Assembly: GCA_944990035.1 (NCBI GenBank)
Contig: CALYLX010000066.1
Span: forward strand, 992,001-1,056,000
Source of the DNA: Clitopilus passeckerianus
Taxonomy: Eukaryota; Basidiomycota; Agaricomycetes; Agaricales; Entolomataceae
Direction: 5' to 3'
Length of the DNA: 64,000 bases
Shown: positions 33,806 through 45,711 of the stretch, one piece after another
Layout: the number at the start of each line of letters is the position of its first letter
How positions within the stretch are numbered: the first letter of the stretch is position 1
Program-made: the position numbers and the translations under genes
Notes under the pieces: generated by a model
What the model was told of the DNA's origin: nothing
Seen by the model: the letters and a program-made list of their open reading frames with translations, nothing else
The model's database searches: none

Positions 33806-34129
33806 CCTCGGGTCCAATCAAGATGGCTTGTTTTGTGATCCTTTGATGGGTTTGCCAAGGTTCGGTAGGCTAGTGTAGCTCAGATATCCAGCTTTTGGAA
33901 AGCTCTGGTAAGAGGCTAGGCTGAAAGTAGGAGCTAAGTCGTATTGAACCCACTTTTGGCTTTTAAGTTGATCAAGGTCATGGTGGCATTCAACTGATGC
34001 ACTAGAAAGACTCCGGACTCACGCGACGCGGCACAAAGGGGTTTGTTTGTCCGAAAGGCCTTTGCCGTCTGAACCAAACAACCTTTCCTCGTCCAAATTT
34101 TTTGATGCAAAAGTCGCAGAGTTCATCCA
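33806..34129. promoter_or_regulatory. Divergent promoter region, F-box E / RRP9
   Basis: The 324 bp between the two divergent ATGs must carry both promoters. No clear TATA box is seen on the RRP9 side, as expected of a housekeeping ribosome-biogenesis gene. Confidence 0.45.
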
Positions 34130-36162
34130 ATGCCCGACGCCTTCTTCTCCTCGAATAAACCTCGCAAAAGAAAGCGCACAGAAGGTCCAAAAGATGCTGG
34201 AAGTGCAAGGAAGATAGCACGAAAAGGCCCGGCACAAAAGACTTTCAATAAGCAAGATGGGAGGGCGAACGGAGTTACCAGGAAGAAGGCACGCGTGGAT
34301 GAGGAGTTATCAGACCAGTCGGACGGCGAGGGAGGAGGCATCGAGGACCTTGACCTACGGCCTGATGATGATATTGACCCAGGTGCCAGCGGAGACGAAG
34401 ACGATGATGAAACTCCAGCAGAGAAACGGCTAAGGCTGGCTAGGCTATATCTAGACAGCGTCAAAGAAAGCCTGGGTAAGCATGTATCCTCCAGCAACAT
34501 TCAACATCCGCTGATTTCTTTGTGTAGCGGATGGAGAGTTCGATGCTGCAGAAATTGACCGGGAGATCATATCCAGCCGGCTAAAGCAGGATGTGCTTGA
34601 AAACTCGGGGAAGATACACCTCTATATTGCAGATTCAGTATGTCGTCTCCCTACACCTACAAATCTTACCTTCAAGCTAAATTTTAACTAGTATGATTTC
34701 TCCGAGCCCCCAACAACCGTCCTCCGAACACGGGGGCACAGATTCTCAGTAACATCCGCTGTTGCAGCAGAATCTGGAAAATATTTATTCACCTCCGGCA
34801 AGGAGGGCTCCATCATAAAATGGGACCTCTCATCTGGGAAGCGCGTTGCTACATTCTACAAGCAACGGGCCCCAAAAGCCGATTCAAAAGGAAAGAAAAA
34901 GGCAACCTCGGAAGAGCTCAAAGGCCACACCGATGAAGTCTGGACCCTGGCCTTGAGCAGCGACGGGAGGTATGTCGCTAGTGGTGGCAAGGACCGGAGA
35001 TTGGTGGTGTGGGACGCAGAGAAGGGAGAGTGGATAAAAAGTTTTCATGGGACATTTGCTCACAGGGACCATATATCCGTAAGTCTTTGCCGGTTTCGTT
35101 GCCTGTCTCATGACTGACTCTTGCTTAGAGCTTGTCATTCCGAAAAGGCTCTTATCAGCTATATTCAGCGTCCTTTGACCGGTCTATCAAAGTATACGAC
35201 CTCTCACCCTCTGTTATGGGCTATGTCGAGACACTCTTTGGGCACCAAGACCATATATTATGGATCGACTCTCTAAGGGGAGAGACTTGCGTTAGTGTGG
35301 GTGCCCGAGACACCACAGTGAGGTACTGGAAGATCGTCGACGAGACACAACTGGTGTTCCGAGGTGGAGGACGAAGTCGGATACGAGAGGTATTAGAGGG
35401 CGGCTTGAGGGGTGACGAGTCCGGGGACGATGAGGCAGAGGGGAGGAAGAAGGAACAGTTCAAAGAGACGAAGTATGTTGAGGGCAGTCTGGAATGTGTC
35501 GCAATGGTGGATGAGCAGACCTTCGTTAGCGGAGGCGACAGCGGGTTCGTTCAGTTCTTTAATGCTGCTTTGAACCATGCCCTCATCTCTCACTCAGGTC
35601 AATATCACTCTGGATAACAGCAAAAAAGAAACCAGTCTTCACGCAACCCCTTGCTCATGGGCTGAACGAAGCACAAAGCGAGACGGAAGGTGTCATCCGC
35701 ACGCCACGATATATAACCTCCCTAGCCTGCCTACGGTATTCAGATCTCTTTGCTTCAGGTAACGTTCCCCCTGCCTTTCCCTCTTTGCCTTTTTTAAACC
35801 TATTATTTCCAGGCTCGTGGGAAGGCAACATCCGACTCTGGAAACTCGACCCAAAACTCAAAGGCTTTTCCCTCATCGGAACGGTCGCCGCACCCGGTTT
35901 CGTCAACTCCCTCCAACTGATCTCGCCACCCAAGGACTTCTTCCAATCGGCACCCTGGACAACACCGAAAGGCGTACAATCACAATCAGATGAGCCACAG
36001 ACGAACGGCGTTGTGTCAACGAAACTGAAGGCCATACAGGTGCCATCGCTCCTGCTCGTTGCGGGGTTGGGTCAGGAGCCGAGGCTTGGGAGATGGATGA
36101 CGTTGAAGGACGGTGTGGTGAATGGGACGGTTGTAGTAGCTATTTCATCGAGAAGGTCATAG
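34130..36162 (+). CDS. RRP9: U3 snoRNP WD40 protein RRP9 (U3-55K)
   Basis: Six exons (34130-34475, 34528-34637, 34692-35078, 35129-35544, 35598-35758, 35813-36162) give about 589 residues. The N-terminal ~110 residues are Lys/Arg-rich then strongly acidic (a nuclear targeting region with DDDIDPGASGDEDDDE). A conserved linker (RLKQDVLENSGKIHLYIAD) leads into WD40 repeats: LFTSGKEGSIIKWDL, DGRYVASGGKDRRLVVWD, LYSASFDRSIKVYDL, VSVGARDTTVRYWKI and GSWEGNIRLWKL. The order and the linker match RRP9, which binds U3 snoRNA box B/C in the small-subunit processome for 18S rRNA maturation in the nucleolus. A charged insert in one propeller loop (SGDDEAEGRKKEQF) is present. All introns are GT-AG. Intact. 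Confidence 0.92.
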
Positions 36163-36603
36163 AGTTGTCGTTGCGCTTCGATCTATCAATGGGATTCTTG
36201 CAAAGGCACCTCGGCTCAAGATTGGGAGAGACTACTTTTCATGAACCTACATGACCTAGTGACTCTGACAAGGATGTCGTTTCTTTTGTGCTTATATTTT
36301 GCCAGTCCGATTGGATATTGTAATGAGTACCTTGCATTACTGGTATGTATAGAGTCGATACTACTGCTACATAACGGGGTATATGGTACTGTAAGGGTAT
36401 AGGTATTCTAAGGGTATATGTATTCTAATCAAGCGCGCTTCTTGATAAGGTAGAATCGAGTCAAAGAAATCAGTGTAAACACCGGGTAAAATATATCGTA
36501 AACAGTCTACCTACTGAGGGAAAGAAAATCATAGGAATCGAGGCGAACTTGGGCAATAAATCGAATGAAGCAACAACCGCAAATAATATAGCACCAGACG
36601 ACA
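36163..36603. other. Convergent intergenic region
   Basis: Shared 3' region of RRP9 (+) and the membrane-protein gene (-). A short tandem duplication of a GGGTATA(G/T)GTATTCTAA-like unit occurs near 36396-36430. No gene is seen. Confidence 0.5.
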
Positions 36604-39190
36604 CTAAGCATCCCTCTTGGCAGGTATCCCAGTAGAACGACGGGAACGAGGAACAACATGAAGCTTCCCGAGGTCGAAGGGGTCGCTAGCAGGAGACTGA
36701 GCACCCTTGGAGATAGGACGAGGAATCTTGGTAGGAACAGTCTCGAACTGAAGCTTTTGGGCAACAGATTCTTCACGAAGAGGGCTAGACGAACCGCCTG
36801 GGGCATACTTGAACACCTTATCCACCCGAGTATACGCCGAGACAACATCGTCCCAAGAACGAGAAAGACGAAGAGGGGCGTTGGGGATACTGTGTTCAGG
36901 CGAGGCGGGTGCAGAAGGAGGAGTGTTGGGGATGTTATAAGAGCCATCGGGGTTGCGAGGAGGGGTGGGGAATTCGACCACAACCCTGGGGATAGGACCG
37001 TAATTAGGAATGGTTTGAAGGAGCTTCTTCGTGGCGTTCTCAACGGCCTCTCTAAACAGGTTCTTTGCAAAGGACCCTTCGGTGGGAAGAGGGGTCCCTT
37101 CGATACGAGCTTCCCAGATCTGATCCTTGAGTTCCATGTCTTGTTCAACAACCGAACCGTCGCCTGAATAAGCCGTCTTGTAAGGGGCGAATGAGAGCTG
37201 CTCCGGAGTAGGTGGTGCTGATGGAGGGGTAGAAGGAAGAATGAATGGGCCACCCGGATATTGACGAGGTGGAGTGGCACAAATGACGGTAACCTTCCAT
37301 TGACAGGTAGGTGCAGTAACTTCGGAATGAGGAGAGGCGGGAATTGTGTCAAGGACGCCGGCAGGCGGGGAGTTCAAGCAGGCCATCATGAAACGGCGCC
37401 TCTCGCTTCGAGTTCCAGCAGCAGAAACAGATTCGGGAGTGGGAGGGCTGGCGTCCTGGATGAAAGAGTAGTTGCCGACCCTGGATTCCTCAGTGCAGTC
37501 GGAAGTGTTTGCTGGATGTTCGCCGTCTGTCATATGAGCAGGGAAGTTGAGGTTCTGGTTTTGAATAAGACCGTTGTTGTGGGACTCCTGATGATATTAC
37601 ACGTTAGAAACAAATCACCATTTGATTAGAATGACACCCAACCTTGTTCACGTCATCTCTCATCGAAAAATGATCGTAAGGATAACGCTTCTGGTTCAAA
37701 TATACCAGAATAGAGTCAGAAGCTCCCATGACGACCTTAGTGATAGAATGAATTAGTAAAGGCGCGAGGAGAGTATCTCAGAAAGAGCTGACCTTATGGT
37801 CCGACGTATGTGCATCATCGTTTGCACCCTCGTTATCTTGCTCAGAGGAAACACCCTGATGTCAAATTTGGTCAGTGGCCAAGAAAATGCTAGCACAGAG
37901 TGAGGTAGCCTTACCTCTTCGACGAATGATCCCCCATCCCATTTGGGAGTCGAAGTTGTCACCGTAGAGAGATCGTTGACAGGAAAACGGTGAACCACTT
38001 CCTCCTCAGAGTTGTCAGGGATAACATCACCCTCATCTGGAACGACGTCAGCAAGGGAATTCAGCATAAAGAGCTTCGAACTACGAACCTAGCAAAAGTT
38101 GAGCAATGCCCCTGTTAGAGACAACTTCAGGGAACGGGGGATGGATCGGAGACTGTTCGCCTTGAGAGCCGGACTCGTCGTGTGCAACGGGAGTGTTGAG
38201 TGAATCCATAGGGCGAGCAGGTCGACGAGGAGGACCAGTGGGTGTACTAAAGCGGCGGCCGATACTCCGGAACGAGAACCGCTTCTTCTTCGCCGGGGTA
38301 GGAGTCTGCACAATCGTCCAATCTTCAAGGTCTTCTTCGACTTCAGACTCATCCATGTATATCCCAGTAACCATCCCCATCCCTCGACGAATATGGTAAA
38401 GCGTAATGTAGAAGAAGGTGCGTAATAAAGTAATAGAAAGGAAGTCGATCGAGAGAATAGCAATGTCTTGAAGAATGGGCCAAATATAAGTACCGATATA
38501 TAAAAGAAGGGCCTCTAATTTTCCAGAAATGATGGCACATGCAAGGAAGCCGAGAATAAAACCAATGAGGACGGTGAGATCATGCTTGAGGGAGGGTATA
38601 TAAGCATGTGGAGGAGACGGACCATTGCCGCCTCGACCACGATCTCCACCCGAGCCGCCAGCTACGTTGGTAGTGGGGCAGGGGTGTTCGTCCTCAGGGG
38701 TATCGATATCGCCAGCCGCATTCCGAACCGGGCTGCCCCCTGTTTCTCCGGGGGTGCTGTACAAAGATACCAAAGCGAAGAAAAGAGAGGAACTCGTGGC
38801 GAGGATAAGAACAAAAGGGGCGATGAAGGCGAAGTAGGCGAGAAGAGAAAACCCATTGTTACTGCTGGTGGTGGTGTGTCCGTCCTTGATATCAACTCCG
38901 GTGTGGGTGACTGGGGCGAAGTCGATGACAGGGGGCACATCCATAGCGGCGGTGACATTGATCGGTATAGCGCAGGTGGGCTCTACGGTAGGCACATTGC
39001 TACCGATTGGGCAGAATTCAGTCAGGCTATTGAAGACCTTGGGGCTGGAAGGTCGGTGATGCACGAAGGAAAGTTGCCCCTTCTGCACGTGTGGTCCGAA
39101 GACCATAATAGATGTAATCCCATACAGCATAAGTGGGATGATGCACCCGAAGGGACCACGATTGAAGTCGGGTTTGAAGATCGCTGACAT
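36604..39190 (-). CDS. Membrane protein with Pro-rich tail, unknown function
   Basis: Not recognised as a known family. One gene is preferred because four segments join in frame through GT-AG introns. The large N-terminal exon runs from the ATG at 39190. Then comes MLNSLADVVPDEGDVI..., joined through an uncertain short intron near 38085-38120. Two small exons follow (GVSSEQDNEGANDDAHTSD; VVMGASDSILVYLNQKR), and a last exon from ESHNNGLIQNQN to the stop at 36604. Hydrophobic segments are near residues 15-30 and in SLLAYFAFIAPFVLILATS, DLTVLIGFILGFLACAI and the YIWPILQDIAILSIDFLSIT region, so about four to five membrane passes. The rest is acidic then Pro/Ser-rich. The tail carries two ~30 residue repeats built around TPPR...IP(N/S)TPPSAP(A/P)(S/T)PE. 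Confidence 0.55.
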
Positions 39191-40773
39191 CCTGAATTGG
39201 TGGTGGTTGGCTGTCAATTGTCGTGGTGTCTGGAGAAGAAGGGATGAGGTTGACAGGACGGTCCAGGACGAATTAAATAGTCCTCTATAGGAGATTTCGA
39301 AGCGGACGGTCACGCATCGACGGTGCTAGCCTCGATGCATGCTTGGTCGATCGTGAGGTTGGGATTAAAATCTCCACAACGTCTTGTAGCCTCACCTTCC
39401 CGAATAATGAGAAGGAAGGAATCTTCAAGGAGGCTTATTCATCAACCATGGTAGTTCAGGCTTTCAAGTGTGATTAACCACACTTGAAAGCTCTGAGGTC
39501 TGAAATACATGGTCGTCGCTGCAAGTCTATCCATGATTGTCCTGCACCGGGTTCTTGTTAGAAACTAAACTTTTGCAGAGGTTGGTGTGGCTTTACTTTT
39601 TTACAGCTCTATCCCGTCGCTAGAAATGAGTTGGCAATGTTGTAGTAGGAGACAACTTGTCGAGCAAAGTAACCTCGGCTTCCCCTTTGAGGAGAGGACC
39701 AAATAGCTCCAAACAACGCCGCTTGAGCTCATAGCTCTGCCACGGCCCGTTCCTTCAACTCTCCCCACAATTACCTTGCATAGGGTTCAAACTCTCGCTG
39801 TGGTTCAACGTGTCTTATCGTGAATTCCAGAAGATCCGGAACGCTGTTATCTTCCTTGCCGTATGCTTAACGCACTCCGGACATTGAGTCGCTGCCAGTG
39901 GTTCTACTTCAATCATCGTCTGATCAAAATCTCATGTGGTTCATGACATCTCGGCTGCTTCGGAAGAATCTGTTGACTGCGACATCTTGCGACATATGAC
40001 CTGGGCGTGCAAGCGACTGCTGCTCAGACGCTACTTAAACTGGTCGGCTAACAAACTGAAGCAGGCATTCCTTCCCTTGAACAATGACATCGAGACAGTT
40101 ACAACAGTCTGGGCTTAGCGCCCAAGCAACCTTTCCACTCATTTGACTGTAAATCATCCCTAACATGGAAAGATCAACTAATCTACTGTTTTGAGCGGCC
40201 ACAAGACCAAATGATCGAATGGGATAGAGGCCGACCTCATGTGGTATCGCCGCTCTTTTGTAGTGATATTGCGCCAAGTAATGTATCCTTGTGGCCTTGC
40301 TATGGGGTGAGCTGACTTATATCACTATGCTACTGCAACCGTTACGCTATGAAGTGAACGACGATCCAGCCATTTTCAGCTAGAAAATGCCAAGTTTCAC
40401 TGGGCAATACTTCATGAGCTGTCATCTCGATATCACTTTCGCATACATTGACTGATTTTATGTGATTTGGCATGGGGACCGCGTGGTTGGAGTAATGCCT
40501 TCCTTCAATGCTGTGGATGGCTCGATCCCGGGATGACGGGAGCAGCCTTTATCAGGCGTCGTGAACGCATGGCTATTGCTTGGCTTGAAGCTTCAGAACA
40601 TGGTATCTCGATCATCCTTTCCTCGGGTCATAGCCTCTCGCCATGTTCGTTCTGCAATCCAATGTCGCCCTTACCCGTATACAAACTAACAGTTCCCTGT
40701 TATCATCCTGCACCATGTGGTCCTCACGGTCCTCCAAGGTCCGCAGAGTACAGAACAACTAGTCCAAAATCAG
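39191..40773. other. Long intergenic region
   Basis: About 1.6 kb between the divergent membrane-protein (-) and fungalysin (+) genes. It holds a 13 bp stem-loop at 39460-39491. No coding sequence is supported. Confidence 0.45.
39460..39491. repeat. Perfect 13 bp inverted repeat (stem-loop)
   Basis: GCTTTCAAGTGTG at 39460-39472 pairs exactly with 39479-39491 around the 6 base loop ATTAAC. It lies about 270 bp upstream of the membrane-protein ATG on the minus strand. It may be a regulatory palindrome or an RNA hairpin. Confidence 0.75.
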
Positions 40774-40780
40774 TATAAAA
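40774..40780 (+). promoter_or_regulatory. TATA box of the fungalysin gene
   Basis: TATAAAA lies 69-75 bp upstream of the ATG at 40849. Confidence 0.5.
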
Positions 40781-40848
40781 TAAGGGCATTTTCACCGAGA
40801 TACCTCAGCTCTTGCATCTACAAGACTGTCTCCTACTCTTGCTTGAAA

Positions 40849-43066
40849 ATGGTCGCCTTCAACAAGTTCTTGTCTTCGGTCGTACTTGCCATCACCTACG
40901 CGTCTGCCGTTCAGGCATTCGCAGTCCCATCTGCCCCAAAACACGCCACTCACCGAACGAAAGTTGTCGGCCGTGGCCTAAAGCTTGAGGCATTCCACCC
41001 CGCGGCCACCTACGAGGTAAGCTATCCGACTTGTGTATTGCCGAAATCCTGGAACTGATGCAATCTAGACCTTCGGTGCCGGTGTCGACCATCCTCTAGC
41101 CAAGCGTGCCACCGAAAGCCTTGAAGATGCTGCTCTCTCTTTCATCAATGAGAAGCTCAGGCTCAGCACTGGCGCTGCCAAGTTCCGCTCTGGATACACC
41201 GCAGAGACTGCCAAGCACGCATACCTCACTCAAACTCACGTATGTCTTCGGTATTTGGGCTACGGTACTTCCCTGACACGATTCCGCTTATTCAGGATGG
41301 CATCCCATTCGCCAACGCAGTTGCAAACGTTCATTTCGGCCACGATGACAAGGTTGTCGCTTATGGTTCCTCCTTTGTAAGGCCATGTAAGTGCTGCTCC
41401 ATCTTCGTCTTACATCTCCTTACAAGTTTGCTACAGCCAAGATCGCCGCTTCCAAGCCCACCGTTGGTCTTGATGTTGCCATCAGAAATGCTGAGAAGGC
41501 TCTCGAGGGCAAGTACAACGAGCACCCCGCTACTCTCGAGTATCTCGCCAAGGAAGACGGTTCTGCGGCTTTGACCCACGTCATGCAGATCCGCAACGAG
41601 GAAGCCGGTACCTGGTACGAGGCCTTCGTTGACGCCCATACCGGTGATGTCGTTTCCGTCGTCGATTTCGTTGCCCAAGCGTCCGTGCGTTGAACCACCG
41701 TATTCTGCACTATACCCAATCTTACCAATGGCATATCGTAGTACCTTGTCCTCCCCATCACTAAGGAGGTCCCAACCCAAGGTTTCGAGACCCTGACCAA
41801 CCCTCAAGACACCACCGCTTCTCCGAACGGCTGGCACTCGACCGGCACCACCAGCACCACGTGAGCGGACAAATGAGCTGCTGCAAGCCAATCGTTCTGA
41901 CCTCCTATGACAGTGACACCAGTGGTAACAATGTCATCGCCGCTAAGGGAGGCAAGACCACGCCACAATCGTCAACAGGACTGAACTTCATCTATCCCTG
42001 GACCTCCTCTTCAGCACCCACCACGGCTGGTAATGTTGCTGCCGCCACTGTCAACGCTTTCTACGTCTCAAACACAATTCATGACTTCTCCTACCGGTAT
42101 GTGCTTGTTCCGGCTCGAAATAATCGCTGCTTGCGACTAATACGTATATCAGCTACGGTTTCACTGAGGCTGCCTATAACTTCCAATCAAACAACTTGGG
42201 CAAAGGCGGTGCACAAAACGACCGTGTCACCATCTCCATACAGGACTCAGCTGGTACCAACAACGCTGATTTCTCCACTCCTCCCGACGGCCAGTCCGGG
42301 CGCATGAGGATGTTCCTCTGGACTTACACCTCTCCTCAGCGTGATGGAGCTCTCGAGAACGATATCGTCACCCACGAACAGACTCACGGTATCACTAACC
42401 GAATGACTGGTGGTGGAACCGGCCGTTGCCTCCAGACCACTGAGGCCGGCGGTATGGGCGAGGGCTGGTCTGATGCTATGGCCGAGTGGACCGAGCAAAC
42501 CTCTGCGACCGTCAAAGACTACGTCCTTGGTCAATGGGTTATTAATAGTTCTAAGGGTATCCGTACTCACCCTTACTCGACCTCCACATCCACCAACCCT
42601 CTCCGCTACTCGTCGATCAAGTCCCTTAATGAGGTTCACAGTGAGTAAATTTATCCACCGAGATTTGCATGGGTTCTGACGGTAGTTGGACAGATATCGG
42701 AGAGGTCTGGGCTAATATGCTTCACAACGTCTACGCCCCTCTCGTTGCTGCATATGGCTTCGATGCCACTGCCAAGACCAACCCTAGCAGCACTGCTGGA
42801 AATGCCGTCTTCCTCCACCTCTTCATTGATGCCCTTGCTCTTCAACCTTGCAATCCCACCTGTAAGCCACAACGTTTCCCTAATCGCTTCTTTCGTCGCT
42901 CAAAGAATCCTCAGTTGCCAGTGCTCGTGATGCATGGATCCAGGCCGATGCAAACAGGTACGGTGGTAAGAATAAGTGCTTGTTGTGGAAGGCTTTCGCT
43001 AGCAGGGGTCTCGGCGTTGGCGCCGCTGGTTACAAGGATAGCACCACCCTTCCCTCTGGCTGCTAA
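40849..43066 (+). CDS. Fungalysin, secreted M36 metallopeptidase
   Basis: Multi-exon gene; the first exon runs from the ATG at 40849 to 41016. A signal peptide ([19 protein letters not shown]) is followed by the FTP-type propeptide ([20 protein letters not shown]; later [20 protein letters not shown]) and the catalytic domain. The zinc motif is HEQTHG in [17 protein letters not shown], with the third-ligand region [16 protein letters not shown]. The conserved YAYNF-type block appears as [14 protein letters not shown]. The last exon encodes the usual end, ARDAWIQAD then [14 protein letters not shown] and DSTTLPSGC, with stop at 43064-43066. It should be made as an inactive precursor, secreted and autoprocessed, and act on extracellular protein. 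Some fungal homologues act on host proteins, but nothing here shows that. Intact. Confidence 0.93.
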
Positions 43067-43355
43067 GCGACAAAATATATCTATTCGTAAATTATGTATT
43101 TTATGTACCAAAATTGCCACGGAGTCACTTTTCAGATACAACTCGTATATTTGCGTGGGTGAAGCTAAACAAACTGGAAATGAAAAGTCTTGTTGTAACT
43201 TGCACTTCCTGACGGAAACATTATGATTGAGGCAGTTTGAAAGTTAAGAAGGAACGCAAGCTGTGGCTGTACATTTGGTTTCACGTGATCGCGTGACTGC
43301 CCTAATGGATGCGTTTCGGATATCGGAAGCTTGGGTTGCCTTTCATCGAAATTTC
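43067..43355. other. Fungalysin 3' flank
   Basis: Probable 3' UTR and spacer up to the target-site duplication of the MITE. No gene is seen. Confidence 0.5.
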
Positions 43356-43363
43356 ATCCGTAA

Positions 43364-44102
43364 TAGTGTTTTAAGGTCCGGTCCGGTCCGGTTTTTTGAG
43401 TAGATTTTCAAAAGACCGGGACCGTGACCGGTCTTAACCGCCATCATTTTGGCTGAGACCGAGACCGGACCGATCAAAACCGGTTTTGTGTGGTCTTAAA
43501 CTGACCAAAGACCGGTCTTGACCGGTTTTGACCGGTTTTTGGTCGATTTTGCTACTTCAACATGTTGTAACTGCCTAGATGTATGTAGAAACATCTTATA
43601 AACGTCTGCGCTAACTTAAAATATATGTATAGATTCAAAATTGCGTGAGGAAAGTGTGTTTTCGTGAGTTGTAGGCCTTTCTCTGAAATTGATCGCGGAA
43701 ACACAGCCACTGATGGGTTGATCGCTGCGTTTGAGGTGGTCGGTGCGATCTCGGAGGGCCTGCTCACTGCCATCAAAAGCCATCAAAAACGTCCAAATCA
43801 AGCAACAAACGTTCCCACACTTCAAAAACATCGCACATCTTGCATTTCAAAGTGTTTTCACTACATACAAATGGATTTGGGAAGCGCGAAATAGCGCCCA
43901 TAGGTAGGTACCAAAAGACCGGTTAGAACCGGTTCAAATTGGTCTTTGGCCGGTCTCAACATTTTTCAGAATTCTTGGAGACCGTAACCGTAACCACTTG
44001 AGACCGCAAGTAACCAGTCATCTGCGGTCCGGTTACAACCGGTCTGGTCTGGTCCGGTCCACCGGTCTTTTTCGGTCTCTGGGACCGGACCTTCAAACAC
44101 TA
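43364..44102. mobile_element. hAT-like non-autonomous DNA transposon (MITE)
   Basis: The element is 739 bp and flanked by an exact 8 bp target duplication, ATCCGTAA (43356-43363 and 44103-44110). Its ends are inverted: TAGTGTTTTAAGGTCCGGTC at the left, and the complement of TAGTGTTTGAAGGTCCGGTC at the right. Target size and the TAGTGTT start fit the hAT superfamily. The outer ~170 bp at each end are packed with ACCGGT/GGTCCGGT motifs on both strands; the central ~350 bp is free of them. The longest open frames are short and lack transposase motifs, so it needs a transposase supplied from elsewhere. Confidence 0.88.
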
Positions 44103-45215
44103 ATCCGTAACCGTGACAAGAATCTTGTATCGGGCGATGATTGCTCCATAATGAGTAGACACGCCACCGAGCTGGAGCGGCTCACAGCTTGCGCTCTTCA
44201 GCAACCTTTATCATGGTTATGACCTTACCCACACCTGCAGATTACTCTTGCACTACACCCTCTGTAAAAGTCAGCCTGAGACCATTCTGGATGAGCTCAA
44301 GGGCCTTCTTATGAATGCGAAATTACCAAGAGATACCTTTGGGAGTACCACAGAGGACGGTTCTTTTGGGGTATCAAAGGCATGGGTGGAGAATGCATTG
44401 GAATATTGAAGAGGCCAATTTGACTGGTGGGTCTCTTCCCAATTTCTCAGTAGTGATACTGATTACAAACTCAGGCTCAGGCAAGAACAAAGAATAAACA
44501 GCTTCCCCCATTTCATGGCACCAATAATGGGAACATACAGAGCCTCAGCGCAGCCTCTAGTCAATATCATTGTATTACGGAAGCCAGAGCAGTGCAGAGT
44601 TCAGGGCAACTGGATTAGGCTACTCAGCAGTGCACAAGGCACGGCCCTCGACGATCGGAATCATTGTCTCCAGACTCTGGCAGCCCAATCGCGCTTTTAG
44701 CCTGGTATGGGGCTGAGTGGCCGATATATCAATTGTGTTACTGACTGGGACATTCGTTCTTAGGATCGGGGAGAAATTTGTTGCTTGGTCTGATGAAACA
44801 CCGTTGCTTGACTTGATACTCAAATCCCTTATGCTATATTGGGTTATGAACTGTTTCCCAACCGGTATATGGAACTACAGAGAAGTGGGTGGAATCTTCA
44901 GCAGTGAAGGTCGTTCTTCTGATTCCTAACCCTTTCTAGACCAGTACCCTTCCCAATGCAAACAAGTTCAATCCCGATCCACAATATATCAAGACCTACC
45001 TCAGCTTCTCTCATTTTCCCAAAGAAATCAACGCATTACCAAGAGATTGGATCACAATGGTTGGAAACCTTGTACACTTCTTCGACCATGACAAGATAAG
45101 AAGCCACGGAAGGATACAACGGCACAGACCTCACAGACACCTACAGGATGGACATTTTACTGCTATTTAGAGACCAGAGGAACTGTTGTCTGATGTTGAG
45201 AGCTTCATTGCTGCC

Positions 45216-45679
45216 TGTTAAGGCAGAGCCTAACAACTTAGGTAATACTGTTTACGCTCGATGTCTTTGATAAACAAAGACAGAGATTTGTCAGCAGCTG
45301 CGGCTGTACTGACGACCTGGTGAGATTGACGAAGCAAGGGACTTAAAGGCGAAATAGAGAACTAAGCAGTTAGGTAGATTGCCTAGGTCAAGCTGAGGAG
45401 CCTTGACCAAATGGTACAGGTTTATATACCTATCTAGTAGTTCTAAATATAGCACATGCGCAGCATGCTGAGTAAGTAATGAGTCATGCGCAGCATGATG
45501 AGTAAGTACATGAGTCAGAAAGAGTCAGATAAGGTATAAGTCTCTCACGATCGTGAGAGATGCGGAGTAAGCATGGAAAAAGATGAAAAATGCGCAGTGA
45601 TGCGCAGCATATGTGAGTAATCGTGCATAGGTAAGCGGGCCGGGTATGTAAGGAGAAACATGTAAGCAAAATCATAACA
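45216..45679 (-). repeat. LTR of element 1 (3' LTR in element direction)
   Basis: 464 bp. Contains repeated ATGCGCAGCATG(C/A)TGAGTAAGTA motifs and a perfect 20 bp palindrome at 45541-45560 (TCTCTCACGA and its complement). It lacks the 20 bp insert present in both LTRs of element 2. Confidence 0.95.
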
Positions 45680-45711
45680 TTACCCTCTCGCTATCGTTGA
45701 AGTCTCCGACT

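Noticed and set aside
38582..39187. 201-codon open frame on the plus strand
   Set aside because: It is the exact antisense of the large first exon of the membrane-protein gene; that strand has hydrophobic helices and a coherent exon chain, while this frame has no domain.
43364..44102. ACCGGT-rich stretch as a simple satellite or centromeric repeat
   Set aside because: Clear inverted ends and an exact 8 bp target duplication define a single transposon copy.
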